DNA of 64,000 bases. It comes from Pantoea eucalypti. Its GTDB lineage: Bacteria; Pseudomonadota; Gammaproteobacteria; Enterobacterales; Enterobacteriaceae. This document shows, one piece after another, positions 34,902 to 43,405 of this stretch. The stretch covers positions 2,046,001 to 2,110,000 of the forward strand of contig NZ_CP045720.1 in the NCBI RefSeq assembly GCF_009646115.1. The letters run 5' to 3'. The position numbers were made by a program, and so were the translations under genes. The notes under the pieces were generated by a model. That model was not told the DNA's origin. It ran no database searches and was given only the letters and a program-made list of their open reading frames with translations. Every line of letters begins with the position of its first letter. Within the stretch, counting starts at the first letter, position 1.

Positions 34902-36284
34902 ATGGATGCCAATCGCTATGCCCTGGAAGTCATTGCTTCACCGCCGGTGTTTCCCGGTGTCGCCAGTCCTGTGTTGTCTGATGAAACGCTGCATCGTCGT
35001 CTGGCCGCTATTATTCAGCGCATGCAGGAGCAGAAGATTGCACAGCTGATTATCTATGCCGACAAAGAGCACGGCAGCAATTTTGAGTATCTGGCGGGAT
35101 TCATTCCTCGCTTCGAGGAGGCGCTGCTGGTGGTGAATCAGCAGGGCGCTCTCACTTATATCATGGGTAATGAGAATCTAAAGCTGGTGCCTTTTGCCCG
35201 CAATCCGGGGCGCTGTCTGCATGCGCCGCTCTTTTCGTTGCCTAATCAGCCGATGCGCGGTGAGCAGCCACTGGATCAGCTGTTAAATGAGGCCGGGATT
35301 GTCGCGGGAGAACGCACCGGGCTGGTGGGCTGGAAGTTGTTTACCGGCAGGCAACAAGGAATGTGTGATTTGCCGCAGTTCGTTTACGCTGCAGCGGCGC
35401 AGGCGACGGGCAGTGATGCGCTGCTGGTTAACGCGACCGGGCTGTTTATTTCGCCGGATAACGGTGCGCGCTGCGTGAATTGCGCCGATGAAGTGGCGTT
35501 TTATGAGGCTGGGGCAAATCTTGCGTCAACCGCCATGCTGGCTGCGCTGGATAGCGTAGAGCCAGGCAACACGGAGAAGGCGTTAGGCGCACAGCTTAAC
35601 GCAGAAGGTCAGCCTAATACGGTGATGACGATTGCGGCAACCGGCGATCGTTTTGCGCATGCCCGGCTTTATCCATCGGATAAACAGCTCGTCACTGGCG
35701 ATAAGCTTTCTCTTACTACCGGCTATAAAGGCGGGCTGACAAGTCGTTCCGCTTATGTAGTCAGCGAGGCTTCTGAGTTACAGTGTAACGTTTCGGACTG
35801 GTTAACCCGTCTGGCGATCCCCTATTATCATGCGGTGGTCAGCTGGCTGGAAGATCTGCACATCGGTATGACCGGCGGCGAACTCTATTCACTTATTGAG
35901 AGCGTGTTGCCCAAAGCAGAGTATGGCTGGCATCTGAATCCGGGGCATCTGGTGGCTGACGAGGAGTGGTTAAGCTCACCTGTCTATCCCGACTCTGCCG
36001 TGACACTAAAGAGCGGTATGCTGCTGCAGATTGATATCATCCCGTCGGTGCCGGGTTACGGAGGCTGCAGTATTGAGGATACGGTCGGGCTGGCAGATGC
36101 GGCATTGCGTGATGAGCTGGCGCGCGCTTATCCGGATGTCTGGCAGCGTATGACGCAGCGCAAAACCTACCTGGCGGAGGTGCTGAGGATCCGGTTGCCG
36201 GAGGAGGTGATTTTGCTCTCAAATACGGTAGGGTATTTACGCCCTTTTTTACTGGATAAGCGCCGCGCGCTGGTGCGTCAGTAG
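34902..36284 (+). CDS. Degenerate M24 (Xaa-Pro peptidase-fold) protein
   Basis: Protein of 460 residues with the two-domain layout of M24 aminopeptidases: an N-terminal creatinase-like domain (QLIIYADKEHGSNFEYLAGF) and a C-terminal pita-bread domain. Of the five canonical metal ligands, the two early Asp are missing (the segment reads LSLTTGYKGGLTSRSA). The His is kept in NPGHLV, the first Glu is replaced by Asp in LQIDIIPS, and the last Glu is kept in GCSIEDTVG. It is therefore likely a binding protein or an enzyme with altered chemistry. The ATG at 34902 follows TGGAGTGCGTT. Confidence 0.75.
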   Translation: MDANRYALEVIASPPVFPGVASPVLSDETLHRRLAAIIQRMQEQKIAQLIIYADKEHGSNFEYLAGFIPRFEEALLVVNQQGALTYIMGNENLKLVPFARNPGRCLHAPLFSLPNQPMRGEQPLDQLLNEAGIVAGERTGLVGWKLFTGRQQGMCDLPQFVYAAAAQATGSDALLVNATGLFISPDNGARCVNCADEVAFYEAGANLASTAMLAALDSVEPGNTEKALGAQLNAEGQPNTVMTIAATGDRFAHARLYPSDKQLVTGDKLSLTTGYKGGLTSRSAYVVSEASELQCNVSDWLTRLAIPYYHAVVSWLEDLHIGMTGGELYSLIESVLPKAEYGWHLNPGHLVADEEWLSSPVYPDSAVTLKSGMLLQIDIIPSVPGYGGCSIEDTVGLADAALRDELARAYPDVWQRMTQRKTYLAEVLRIRLPEEVILLSNTVGYLRPFLLDKRRALVRQ

Positions 36285-36287
36285 ACG

Positions 36288-36314
36288 ATTACCCGGCCTG
36301 ACGAGGCCGGTAAT
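36288..36314 (+). terminator. Hairpin after the M24-like gene
   Basis: ATTA and CCGGCCT (36288–36299, one bulged C) pair with AGGCCGG and TAAT (36304–36314) over a GACG loop, starting 4 bp after the stop codon. The T run is weak (AATTTG). Confidence 0.6.
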
Positions 36315-36344
36315 AATTTGTAAAATTTAACTGAGAGTAAAACA

Positions 36345-36372
36345 GAGGCGCATCTGTCAGGATACGCGCCTC
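36345..36372. repeat. Inverted repeat upstream of the FUSC gene
   Basis: GAGGCGC (36345–36351) and GCGCCTC (36366–36372) are 14 bp apart, 27 bp before the FUSC start codon. It could be an operator or a leader hairpin. Confidence 0.5.
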
Positions 36373-36398
36373 AGAAAGTTCCTGGTTGCTCTCATTCG

Positions 36399-38444
36399 AT
36401 GAAATGGTTTACCAAAAACGCGGTTTTGTTTGCCTGCAAAACCTCTCTTGCCGCGTTTATCGCACTCTCTGTCGCACTCTTTCTTAACTTCGAAAAACCC
36501 GCCTGGGCGCTGACCACCGTTTTTGTCACGTCACAGCTTTATGCGGCATCGACCGTCTCGAAATCACTGTTTCGTCTGATGGGCACGCTGCTGGGCGGCA
36601 TCTTCATTCTGCTGATCTATCCTGAAACCGTGCAGTCACCCGTATTGTTCAGTCTTTGTGTGTCACTGTGGGTAACGGTTTGCCTTTATTTTTCTCTGCA
36701 TGACCGCACGCCGAAGAGTTATGTTTTTATGCTGGCGGGTTACAGTGCGGCGATTATGGGCTTTCCTGATGTGGATACGCCGTCGGCGATTATTAATACC
36801 GTCATTTCACGTATTGAGGAGATTACGCTGGGTATCCTCTGCAGTACGCTGGTTCACCGGCTGGTATTTCCGGTTTCGATGCACCATCTGCTGGGGCAGA
36901 GCGTTAATCACTGGTTTCTCAACGCGCGCAAACTCTGTGATGAACTGATCAGCGGAATGGCGAAGAACAAATCGCTGGAGCGGGAAGATATCCTGATTCA
37001 GATGGCGGGCTATCCGCTGAATGTTGAAACATTGCTGACACACTGTGTTTATGAGGGCGAAGCGGCGCGTAATGTCATCCGTCTGGTCAGCGTGCAGTAT
37101 CAGCATCTGAGTTATCTGCTGCCGACGCTGACCGCGATTGAGTCACGGCTGGGCGTACTGGCCGAACTGAACATTCGTTTTCCGCCGTGCGTCACCGACG
37201 TGTTTCAGGAATTTCTGTTGTGGCTGCATCATGACCGTATTAACGATATTGCCGGACTGCGTGAGGCGATTGCCTCCAGTCAGGCGACGCTGGAAGAGGA
37301 ATGGCGGGCAGGGCGTCTGCTAACTGAAGAGAGTCTGCTGCTGATTGGTCTGCTGGAGCGGCTGGCTAACTTTGTACGTATTGCCGATGCCTATGAAAAT
37401 GTCAGCGCGCGAGCCGGGGATCTCTACAGCCACGGGGATGGGGCGGCGATCCGCAATATCCGGGAACATCGTCATATTGATAAAGGCCTGCTGCGGTTGT
37501 CCGCGCTGACCGCTTTTCTGGCCACCTTTCTCTCCAGCCTGTTCTGGATTGGCAGCGGCTGGGCCGATGGGGCGAATGCGCCTTTGATGGCGGCGATTAT
37601 CAGCTCTTTTTTCGCGGGTGTTGATTCCCCGGTGACGCCGATGAAGCTCTTCGTGAAAGGGGTGGTGATTGCACTGGTGGTCAGCCTGTTTTATATCGCG
37701 TTCCTGATTCCACAGGCCAATACCTTACAGGCGTTGATGATCTGTCTGCTGCCTGGCCTGATGCTGCTAAGTCTGGTTATCGCTAATCCGGCAACCAATA
37801 TGGTGGGGCTGAGTGTCGCTATTCAGATCCCCGGCTTTATCGGCTTAAGCCATCACTATGTGCCAAACCTGATCGTCACGCTGAACGCGGCCATCTCCTC
37901 AATGGTGGGGATTATGTTTGCTGTGGTGCTGACGGCGTTGATCCGCAATAAGCGGCCCTCCTGGATTGCCAGAAGAGCGGTGCAACGGGGACTGCGCGAC
38001 CTGTTAGGATTTATCAAAATGGTGGAACGTAATTCCGCCACGCTGCTGTCACGGCAACAATTTATTGCCCGAATGCTCGACAGGGTGAACATTATTTTGC
38101 CGCGTAAGCGTCTCGATCCTGTGCCGGATATCGTGGTGGGTGGGTATCTGATTACCGAAACCTGGCTGGGTGCTAACTGTTATGACTTTTACGCACGATA
38201 CAGGGAAGTGCTGGAGAGCCATCGGATTGATAGCGGTCAGATGTTTCACGAGCTGGCGCTTTATCTAAAACGCAAAATGAAGTCACTGCAATTATCACCG
38301 CATCAGGATCTGCTGGATGAACTGGATCTGTTACTGTTGCGGATAGAGAAAATTGCCCGCGAGGAGAGTGCAGCTGTCGCGCCATTAATCCATCTTTTTA
38401 ATATTCGGGTATCACTTTTTCCCCATCAGCGCTGGCCGGAGTAA
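36399..38444 (+). CDS. FUSC-family inner-membrane protein (YdhK/AaeB-like)
   Basis: Large membrane protein of 681 residues with the duplicated FUSC layout: about five helices near the N-terminus, a cytoplasmic segment of roughly 200 residues, a second set of helices from about residue 365, and a soluble C-terminal tail. Known relatives (AaeB, YdhK, YccS) export aromatic acids or act in envelope stress, usually with a membrane-fusion partner. No partner is adjacent here. The start ATG opens MKWFTKNAVLFACKTSLAAF; the ribosome site is weak. Confidence 0.8.
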   Translation: MKWFTKNAVLFACKTSLAAFIALSVALFLNFEKPAWALTTVFVTSQLYAASTVSKSLFRLMGTLLGGIFILLIYPETVQSPVLFSLCVSLWVTVCLYFSLHDRTPKSYVFMLAGYSAAIMGFPDVDTPSAIINTVISRIEEITLGILCSTLVHRLVFPVSMHHLLGQSVNHWFLNARKLCDELISGMAKNKSLEREDILIQMAGYPLNVETLLTHCVYEGEAARNVIRLVSVQYQHLSYLLPTLTAIESRLGVLAELNIRFPPCVTDVFQEFLLWLHHDRINDIAGLREAIASSQATLEEEWRAGRLLTEESLLLIGLLERLANFVRIADAYENVSARAGDLYSHGDGAAIRNIREHRHIDKGLLRLSALTAFLATFLSSLFWIGSGWADGANAPLMAAIISSFFAGVDSPVTPMKLFVKGVVIALVVSLFYIAFLIPQANTLQALMICLLPGLMLLSLVIANPATNMVGLSVAIQIPGFIGLSHHYVPNLIVTLNAAISSMVGIMFAVVLTALIRNKRPSWIARRAVQRGLRDLLGFIKMVERNSATLLSRQQFIARMLDRVNIILPRKRLDPVPDIVVGGYLITETWLGANCYDFYARYREVLESHRIDSGQMFHELALYLKRKMKSLQLSPHQDLLDELDLLLLRIEKIAREESAAVAPLIHLFNIRVSLFPHQRWPE

Positions 38445-38783
38445 CAGGGGCTGGCTGGTGGTGTTTCGAACCGGGATTGAAGTGTAGTAAAGAGAATACT
38501 TTTTAGTTACATCATACATTAGATCTTAATTTAAAAAAGATGTCAGACAGGGTGCCTGTTTGTCATGTCTTACAGTAAAACGAGCCGGGATGATAGGAAA
38601 ACGCTGGGGTGGATTGCTGAGTAAAGCGGACATTATACCCATTTAAAATCAGTGTGTTGCATACTTTTTCATGTCAGCCTGACACTGTTGCCGTCATTTG
38701 GGGATTCGTCAAATTCGCATCACGCAGCGGCTGAAACCCGCAATAAGAGCAGGGTGCGCCTGGCGCATTACAGGCTGAGAGAA
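38445..38783. other. Gene-free region after the FUSC gene
   Basis: These 339 bp, more AT-rich than their surroundings on the left, contain no supported gene. A short imperfect palindrome (ACAGGGTGCCTGT) occurs near 38547. Nothing else is recognised. Confidence 0.4.
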
Positions 38784-39119
38784 TTAGCTGTTTACCTGTG
38801 GCTGTAACTGATAAATCCACGCAGTGTAATACTGGTTATCCCCGGCAGTTACGCGAACTTCGACGCGATCATAGCCATCTTCAAACGCATCCAGCATTGC
38901 CCAGTGCACATCCAGCTGCTCAGAGATAAACAAGTATCCTGGTACAGCGGGGCCATGTTCATCCAGAACAATGCCAGGAAAATCAGCCGCTGCACCCCAG
39001 CCACGCTCATAGAAGGTGCCGTTTACCGAGCCGGCCAGCCATTCGCCGCCAATGTTTTCAAGAATATGGGCATTCTCGCGGCCCGGACAGAGCGTGCCAT
39101 AGACAAATAAGCGTTCCAT
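38784..39119 (-). CDS. Gamma-glutamylcyclotransferase-like (AIG2) protein
   Basis: Small cytoplasmic protein of 111 residues of the GGCT/AIG2 fold. It begins with the diagnostic MERLFVYGTLCPG (YGTLR-type loop that binds the gamma-glutamyl group) and carries the catalytic Glu in the LDAFEDGYDRVEV region. Known family members cyclise gamma-glutamyl amino acids or amines to 5-oxoproline. The ATG at 39119 follows CGAGGAAAA; the longer frame to 39191 has no support. It is divergent from the second hipBA locus. Confidence 0.8.
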   Translation of the reverse strand: MERLFVYGTLCPGRENAHILENIGGEWLAGSVNGTFYERGWGAAADFPGIVLDEHGPAVPGYLFISEQLDVHWAMLDAFEDGYDRVEVRVTAGDNQYYTAWIYQLQPQVNS

Positions 39120-39300
39120 TTTTCCTCGTTTTCCAGACTCAAAGCCGGTTACTTTAACGCGTTGTGATAAATTCTGCAGCCCTGACGTCACGCCAGTTAT
39201 TCAGAATTGACGTAGCAGCGCCTGCGGAGCACAAAAATTCTACAGCTGGTGCCCGCATCCCGGTCCTGGAGCACACATTTAAAACAGGAAAGCCGTCGTT

Positions 39301-39400
39301 AACAGCCTGAAGGCTGTATTAGCAAATTACAGCTTTTAAGCTGTTATATTGCTTTAACAGCTTTTAGAGTGTATTTTGATTAAACAGCGTACAGGCTGTA
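39301..39400. promoter_or_regulatory. Four-site operator array of the second hipBA locus
   Basis: Four 18-bp palindromes WACAGC-N6-GCTGTW stand at 39301–39318, 39328–39345, 39356–39373 (right arm AGTGTA) and 39383–39400. Start spacing is 27, 28 and 27 bp. A possible promoter TTGCTT/TATTTT (39349–39354, 39372–39377) lies within the array. The arrangement is the same as at the first hipBA locus but the sequence recognised is different. Confidence 0.88.
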
Positions 39401-39426
39401 TCACCTGTTAAAGCGGTCAGCGCACG

Positions 39427-39723
39427 ATGAAAAATGTCTATCCGATAAAAACACTCAGCCAGTTGCGTCCTTTGCTTATTGGTTTTCGCAAAGCAAATGG
39501 ACTGACGCAAAAAGATCTGTCTGAACGATTAGGCGTCACTCAGCAGACTTATGCGCGTCTGGAAGCCAACCCGGCCAGAGCCAGCATTGAACGCCTCTTC
39601 AAAATCTTCACACTACTGGGCGTGGAGATGACTCTCTCTTCGGGAATAAGCTCATCCGCAGGAAAGCCGACAGAAGAAAAGGGGACGTTAGAAAATTCAC
39701 CTGCGAGACGGGAGAAGTGGTGA
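39427..39723 (+). CDS. HipB-like antitoxin/repressor (second copy)
   Basis: Xre-type protein of 98 residues. The helix-turn-helix (GLTQKDLSERLGVTQQTYARLE) spans about residues 25–46, followed by the HipB-type stretch LFKIFTLLGVEMTLSS and a charged tail of about 30 residues ending in EKW, again with a terminal Trp. It differs strongly from the first HipB in the recognition helix, matching the different operator. Upstream is the WACAGC array. The stop lies 4 bp before the hipA start. Confidence 0.87.
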   Translation: MKNVYPIKTLSQLRPLLIGFRKANGLTQKDLSERLGVTQQTYARLEANPARASIERLFKIFTLLGVEMTLSSGISSSAGKPTEEKGTLENSPARREKW

Positions 39724-39727
39724 CGCT

Positions 39728-41053
39728 ATGAGCCGGAGACAGCAGCGTTTAGTGATATGGATGAACGGTATCCAGGTTGGATTCTGGAACAAAAGCAAAG
39801 GAGAAGATACGCTGCAATATCTTCCTGAATGGAGTGCCGACGCGCAAGGAAGACCGTTATCGCTCTCTTTGCCTTTTACCCCCGGCGATCAAATCTGGCG
39901 CGGAAATGTGGTACGTGACTACTTTGATAATTTATTACCGGATAGTGAAGGGATTCGCAGGCGTCTGGCAATGCGGTATCAGGCAGAAAGTCTCGACCCT
40001 TTTGACCTGTTGACCGAGTTGGGAAAAGATTGCGTAGGCGCGATACAGTTACTGAAAGAGGGCGATGAACCCACGGATTTATATTGCGTAAAATATCGGC
40101 CGCTCTCTGAATCAGAGATCGCAATGACATTGCGAAATACCACGGCGGCATCATTACCCGGCAGACAGAGTGATACAGGCGACTTACGGCTATCCATTGC
40201 CGGTGCGCAGGAAAAAACAGCGTTATTATGGCATGACGATCGGTGGTGCAGGCCTGAAGGGAATACGCCAACGACGCATATTTTCAAGTTGCCGCTTGGC
40301 CTGGTCGGCAATATGAAAGCTGATATGAGTACATCCGTGGAAAACGAATGGCTCTGTTCGCTGCTACTTGAACAATTCGGCATCCCGGTCGCAAGAACAG
40401 AAATCGCTCAATTCGAAGATCAGAAAGTCCTGGTGGTTGAACGTTTTGACCGCAAATGGTCAGGTGACCAGCGGTGGATCATTCGTTTACCTCAGGAAGA
40501 TATGTGTCAGGCTGCGGGGATGTCACCATTACGCAAATATCAGGCCGACGGCGGGCCAGGTATCTCTGAAATTATGGAGATTCTGAGTCATTCAGATCAC
40601 GCAGAACAGGACAGATTGCATTTCTTTAAAGCGCAGATAATTTTCTGGGTACTGGCGGCCACAGATGGCCATGCTAAAAATTTCAGTATTGCGATAGGGC
40701 CTCAGGGGCATTATTGCCTTACGCCACTTTATGATGTTTTATCGGCATGGCCGGTCATCGGAAATGGCAATAATCAGATAGCCTGGCAAAAATGCAAACT
40801 GGCGATGGCCGCTCGCGGCAGCAGCAACTATTACAAACTCTACAGAATACAAAGACGGCACTGGATTAACCACGGTGAGCAGACCGGCCTGAGTAAAAAG
40901 CAGGTTGAGATGATGATGGATGAAATAATTTCTGACGCACCGGACGTCATCGAGCGTGTTCGCGCTCAACTGCCAGATCAGTTCCCGTCAGAACTGGCAG
41001 AACGCGTGTTTGATGGCATAACGCAGCAATGCAGGCGTCTGGCCGGAAATTAG
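39728..41053 (+). CDS. HipA-family kinase toxin (second copy)
   Basis: HipA-like kinase of 441 residues. The functional positions are intact: SIAGAQEKTAL loop with Ser156, catalytic Asp313 in ATDGHAKNFS and Asp336 in LTPLYDVLSA. It is clearly diverged from the first copy, so target and antitoxin pairing probably differ. The gene and its surroundings are more AT-rich than the rest of the window, which suggests later acquisition. The ribosome site is GGGAGAAG. Confidence 0.88.
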   Translation: MSRRQQRLVIWMNGIQVGFWNKSKGEDTLQYLPEWSADAQGRPLSLSLPFTPGDQIWRGNVVRDYFDNLLPDSEGIRRRLAMRYQAESLDPFDLLTELGKDCVGAIQLLKEGDEPTDLYCVKYRPLSESEIAMTLRNTTAASLPGRQSDTGDLRLSIAGAQEKTALLWHDDRWCRPEGNTPTTHIFKLPLGLVGNMKADMSTSVENEWLCSLLLEQFGIPVARTEIAQFEDQKVLVVERFDRKWSGDQRWIIRLPQEDMCQAAGMSPLRKYQADGGPGISEIMEILSHSDHAEQDRLHFFKAQIIFWVLAATDGHAKNFSIAIGPQGHYCLTPLYDVLSAWPVIGNGNNQIAWQKCKLAMAARGSSNYYKLYRIQRRHWINHGEQTGLSKKQVEMMMDEIISDAPDVIERVRAQLPDQFPSELAERVFDGITQQCRRLAGN

Positions 41054-41401
41054 CGCCGATTAAAATTTCCCACTGAACACAGTGTCAGAAGAGAACAGGC
41101 TGAGAGGTGCAACACGGCAACGCAGATGTTTATCGATTACAGCCTGAATGATGAAAAGACGGAGAGATTCATTGTCAGACAGAATCATCAGGCATCCGCA
41201 GAGATTCCCTAGGAAAGGTGGAAAACAGGATAAGACAGACACCTGACCAAAGAGCGCATAATGTATATTATGTTAAATAAGAGATTAACAGTGCACTTAT
41301 CGCTGTGATACTGCGTCATTCATTCCTGTACTTCCGACCTGCAGTTACGTTACTGCCACTGCCCTGCACCTTCATAGTGATGCCTTCAAACAGATCGCCT
41401 G
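41054..41401. other. Gene-free region after the second hipA
   Basis: AT-rich, about 350 bp, between the convergent hipA-like and esterase genes. No credible reading frame, RNA or repeat was found. Confidence 0.45.
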
Positions 41402-41402
41402 A

Positions 41403-41433
41403 AAACCCCGAACAAGGATGCAGTCCGGGGTTT
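41403..41433 (-). terminator. Terminator of the esterase gene
   Basis: On the minus strand AAACCCCG (41433–41426) pairs with CGGGGTTT (41410–41403), followed by further T. It lies 10 bp past the esterase stop codon. The loop is long (15 nt). Confidence 0.7.
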
Positions 41434-41442
41434 GTCATCAGA

Positions 41443-42462
41443 TTATTTCAGATGCGAACGCAATGCTTCACCCGCCTGGTCAATGGCTGTTCTGACTGTC
41501 GGTTCCTGGCTCAAGGCGTTCAGCAAACCGAAGTCATGAATAATGCCATTGTACCGTGTAACGGTCACCGGCACGCCTGCTGCATCCAGCTTACGACCGA
41601 ATGCTTCACCTTCATCCCGTAATACGTCCAGCTCTGCAGTCTGAATCAGCGTTGGCGGTAACCCCTTCAGCTGTTCAGTGCTGGCGCGCAACGGCGATGC
41701 CAGAATGTTATTACGATCCTTTTCCGACGTCGTGTAGTTATCCCAGAACCACTTCATCATGTTCTTCGTCAGGAAATGTCCGTCAGCAAACTGCTCATAT
41801 GACGGCGTGTCGAAACGCGCATCGGTAACCGGCCACAGCATCACATCATAACGGATAGCTGGCGTTTTAAACTGCTTCGCCTGTAACGCAACTGCCGCCA
41901 CCATGTTACCGCCAACGCTGTTACCAACCAGCGCCAGACGTTTTCCGTCAACGCCAATTTCAGCACCATGGTCGGCGACCCATTTAGTGGCTTCATAGGC
42001 CTGAGTGATTGCCACCGGGAAATGGGCTTCTGGCGAAGGTTGATAGTTAACGAATACCGCTGCAGCACCGGATGCATTCACCATGTCACGAACCAGACGT
42101 TCATGGGTTGGAAAATCGCCCAGCACCCATCCGCCGCCGTGGAAGAACATAAACACCGGCAATGTGCTGCTGGCGTGCTCAGGTCTAACGATGGTCAGCG
42201 TCAGAGGCTTGCCCATTACAGTAATGATCTTCTGTGAAATCTGTGCCGGCGGCAGTTCTGCGCCCTTCTGTGCTCCGGTCAATACTGCCCGGGCATCGTT
42301 GACAGAGAGTTGCTCAATTGGTTTACCCGTTCCGCTGTTGAGCGCTTTCAGAAAGGCGGCAACACCTACGGTCGGTTGCGGGCTGTTTTCAGTTGGCGCA
42401 GCAAACGCGCTACTTATCTGGCTGCTTAACAGTAATGCACTGGCGATCAGTTTCATTTTCAT
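41443..42462 (-). CDS. Exported GDXG/HSL-type esterase
   Basis: Alpha/beta-hydrolase of 339 residues with signal peptide MKMKLIASALLLSSQISSAFA. The oxyanion-hole motif HGGG is near residue 108, the nucleophile elbow is GNSVGG near 178–183, and Asp and His of the triad lie in AELDVLRDEGEAF and GIIHDFGLL. These place it with hormone-sensitive-lipase-like esterases acting on short acyl esters. It is probably periplasmic. Two operator-like palindromes lie upstream, but no regulator gene is adjacent. Confidence 0.85.
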   Translation of the reverse strand: MKMKLIASALLLSSQISSAFAAPTENSPQPTVGVAAFLKALNSGTGKPIEQLSVNDARAVLTGAQKGAELPPAQISQKIITVMGKPLTLTIVRPEHASSTLPVFMFFHGGGWVLGDFPTHERLVRDMVNASGAAAVFVNYQPSPEAHFPVAITQAYEATKWVADHGAEIGVDGKRLALVGNSVGGNMVAAVALQAKQFKTPAIRYDVMLWPVTDARFDTPSYEQFADGHFLTKNMMKWFWDNYTTSEKDRNNILASPLRASTEQLKGLPPTLIQTAELDVLRDEGEAFGRKLDAAGVPVTVTRYNGIIHDFGLLNALSQEPTVRTAIDQAGEALRSHLK

Positions 42463-42483
42463 TACAGGACTCCGATTAACTTG

Positions 42484-42565
42484 CTATTTAATAGTGTGCT
42501 ATCTGGTTGATCGGACAATGACACGGCACCTCTTCAATGTAAACAACTAAATAGCGCGCCATTTA
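42484..42565. promoter_or_regulatory. Two related palindromes upstream of the esterase
   Basis: Site A (42490–42502, AATAGTGTGCTAT) overlaps the palindrome CTATTTAATAG at 42484–42494. Site B (42548–42565, TAAATAGCGCGCCATTTA) has one mismatched pair. Both share the core AATAGYGYGCYAT and lie 22–103 bp before the esterase ATG. They are the size expected for a MarR/TetR-type repressor; the protein is not encoded nearby. Confidence 0.55.
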
Positions 42566-42952
42566 AATGGCAGAACCAGCCTTCCTAGAAATCATCGGGG
42601 TTAACGTGGCAAATTGCAGCTATCTGTATCGAATTGCAGTCATTGAGCGCTAAATTTCAGAAGCGGAAAAATCCTGAATTGATCCAGCTCTCTGCTCAGC
42701 ACTGAACACCTGGTGCCCTGCTTTGGCTGCCAATCGCGGTTAATTCAACCTGGCGGCATTTTTCTCTGATCAACTTTTATCGCATAAATGCCGGACTATT
42801 AATTAAAAAAACAACTCTTGTATGATGTAACTAAATAGATTAATTCCCTCAGAAATTTCACATTTACCGCGGCTGATTTTCGCTTTGGTCTCAGGCCCTT
42901 TACTCTCTCTGCACTGCTACACGACTTCAACCAATCAATAAAGGAAACATTG
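42566..42952. other. Gene-free region upstream of hiuH
   Basis: About 390 bp without a supported gene; it should hold the hiuH promoter. Unlike the other purine genes, I found no -24/-12 sequence here. The decamer AACTAAATAG of site B recurs at about 42829–42838. Confidence 0.45.
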
Positions 42953-43375
42953 ATGAAAACATCATACGCTTTGATCGCAACATTACTGATGGCCTCTGGC
43001 GCGTCCGCTATCGCAGCTCAGCCCGCTGCCGCTAAAAATCCGCTGAGCGTACACGTTCTTAATCTGCAAACCGGTCAGCCTACCGCGGGCATCGAAGTCG
43101 AGCTGGATCAAAAGCAGCAGGATAACTGGGTAAAACTGGCCTCCGGCGTTACCGACAACAACGGTCGTATCAGCGCCCTGTTCCCGCAGGACAAGATGGC
43201 CAGTGCGGGCAGCTACCGTGTGGTGTTTAAAACCGGTGACTTCTACAAAAAAACCAATCAGAAAACCTTCTTCCCGGAGATTCCGGTTGAATTCAACATG
43301 GAAGCCAGTGGCGAGCACTACCATATCCCGTTACTGCTGAGCCCGTTTGGTTACTCAACCTATCGCGGCAACTAA
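42953..43375 (+). CDS. hiuH: Periplasmic 5-hydroxyisourate hydrolase
   Basis: Transthyretin-like enzyme that hydrolyses 5-hydroxyisourate, the HpxO product, to OHCU. It has 140 residues with signal peptide MKTSYALIATLLMASGASAIAA, so it acts in the periplasm, as E. coli HiuH does. Family motifs LSVHVLNLQTGQP at the mature N-terminus and HYHIPLLLSPFGYSTYRG at the C-terminus are clear. The last residue is Asn rather than the usual Ser/Thr of the YRG[ST] tetrapeptide. The ATG at 42953 follows AAGGAAACATTG. OHCU decarboxylase is not in the window. Confidence 0.92.
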   Translation: MKTSYALIATLLMASGASAIAAQPAAAKNPLSVHVLNLQTGQPTAGIEVELDQKQQDNWVKLASGVTDNNGRISALFPQDKMASAGSYRVVFKTGDFYKKTNQKTFFPEIPVEFNMEASGEHYHIPLLLSPFGYSTYRGN

Positions 43376-43381
43376 TCTGCT

Positions 43382-43405
43382 AATCCGGCACTCAGGTGCC
43401 GGATT
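43382..43405. terminator. Bidirectional terminator hiuH / lysR remnant
   Basis: AATCCGGCAC (43382–43391) pairs perfectly with GTGCCGGATT (43396–43405) over a TCAG loop, which contains the first bases of the lysR stop codon complement. It separates convergent genes. Confidence 0.85.

Noticed and set aside
39301..39400. CRISPR-like array before the second hipB
   Set aside because: Same reasoning: palindromic operators with short gaps, directly upstream of hipBA.
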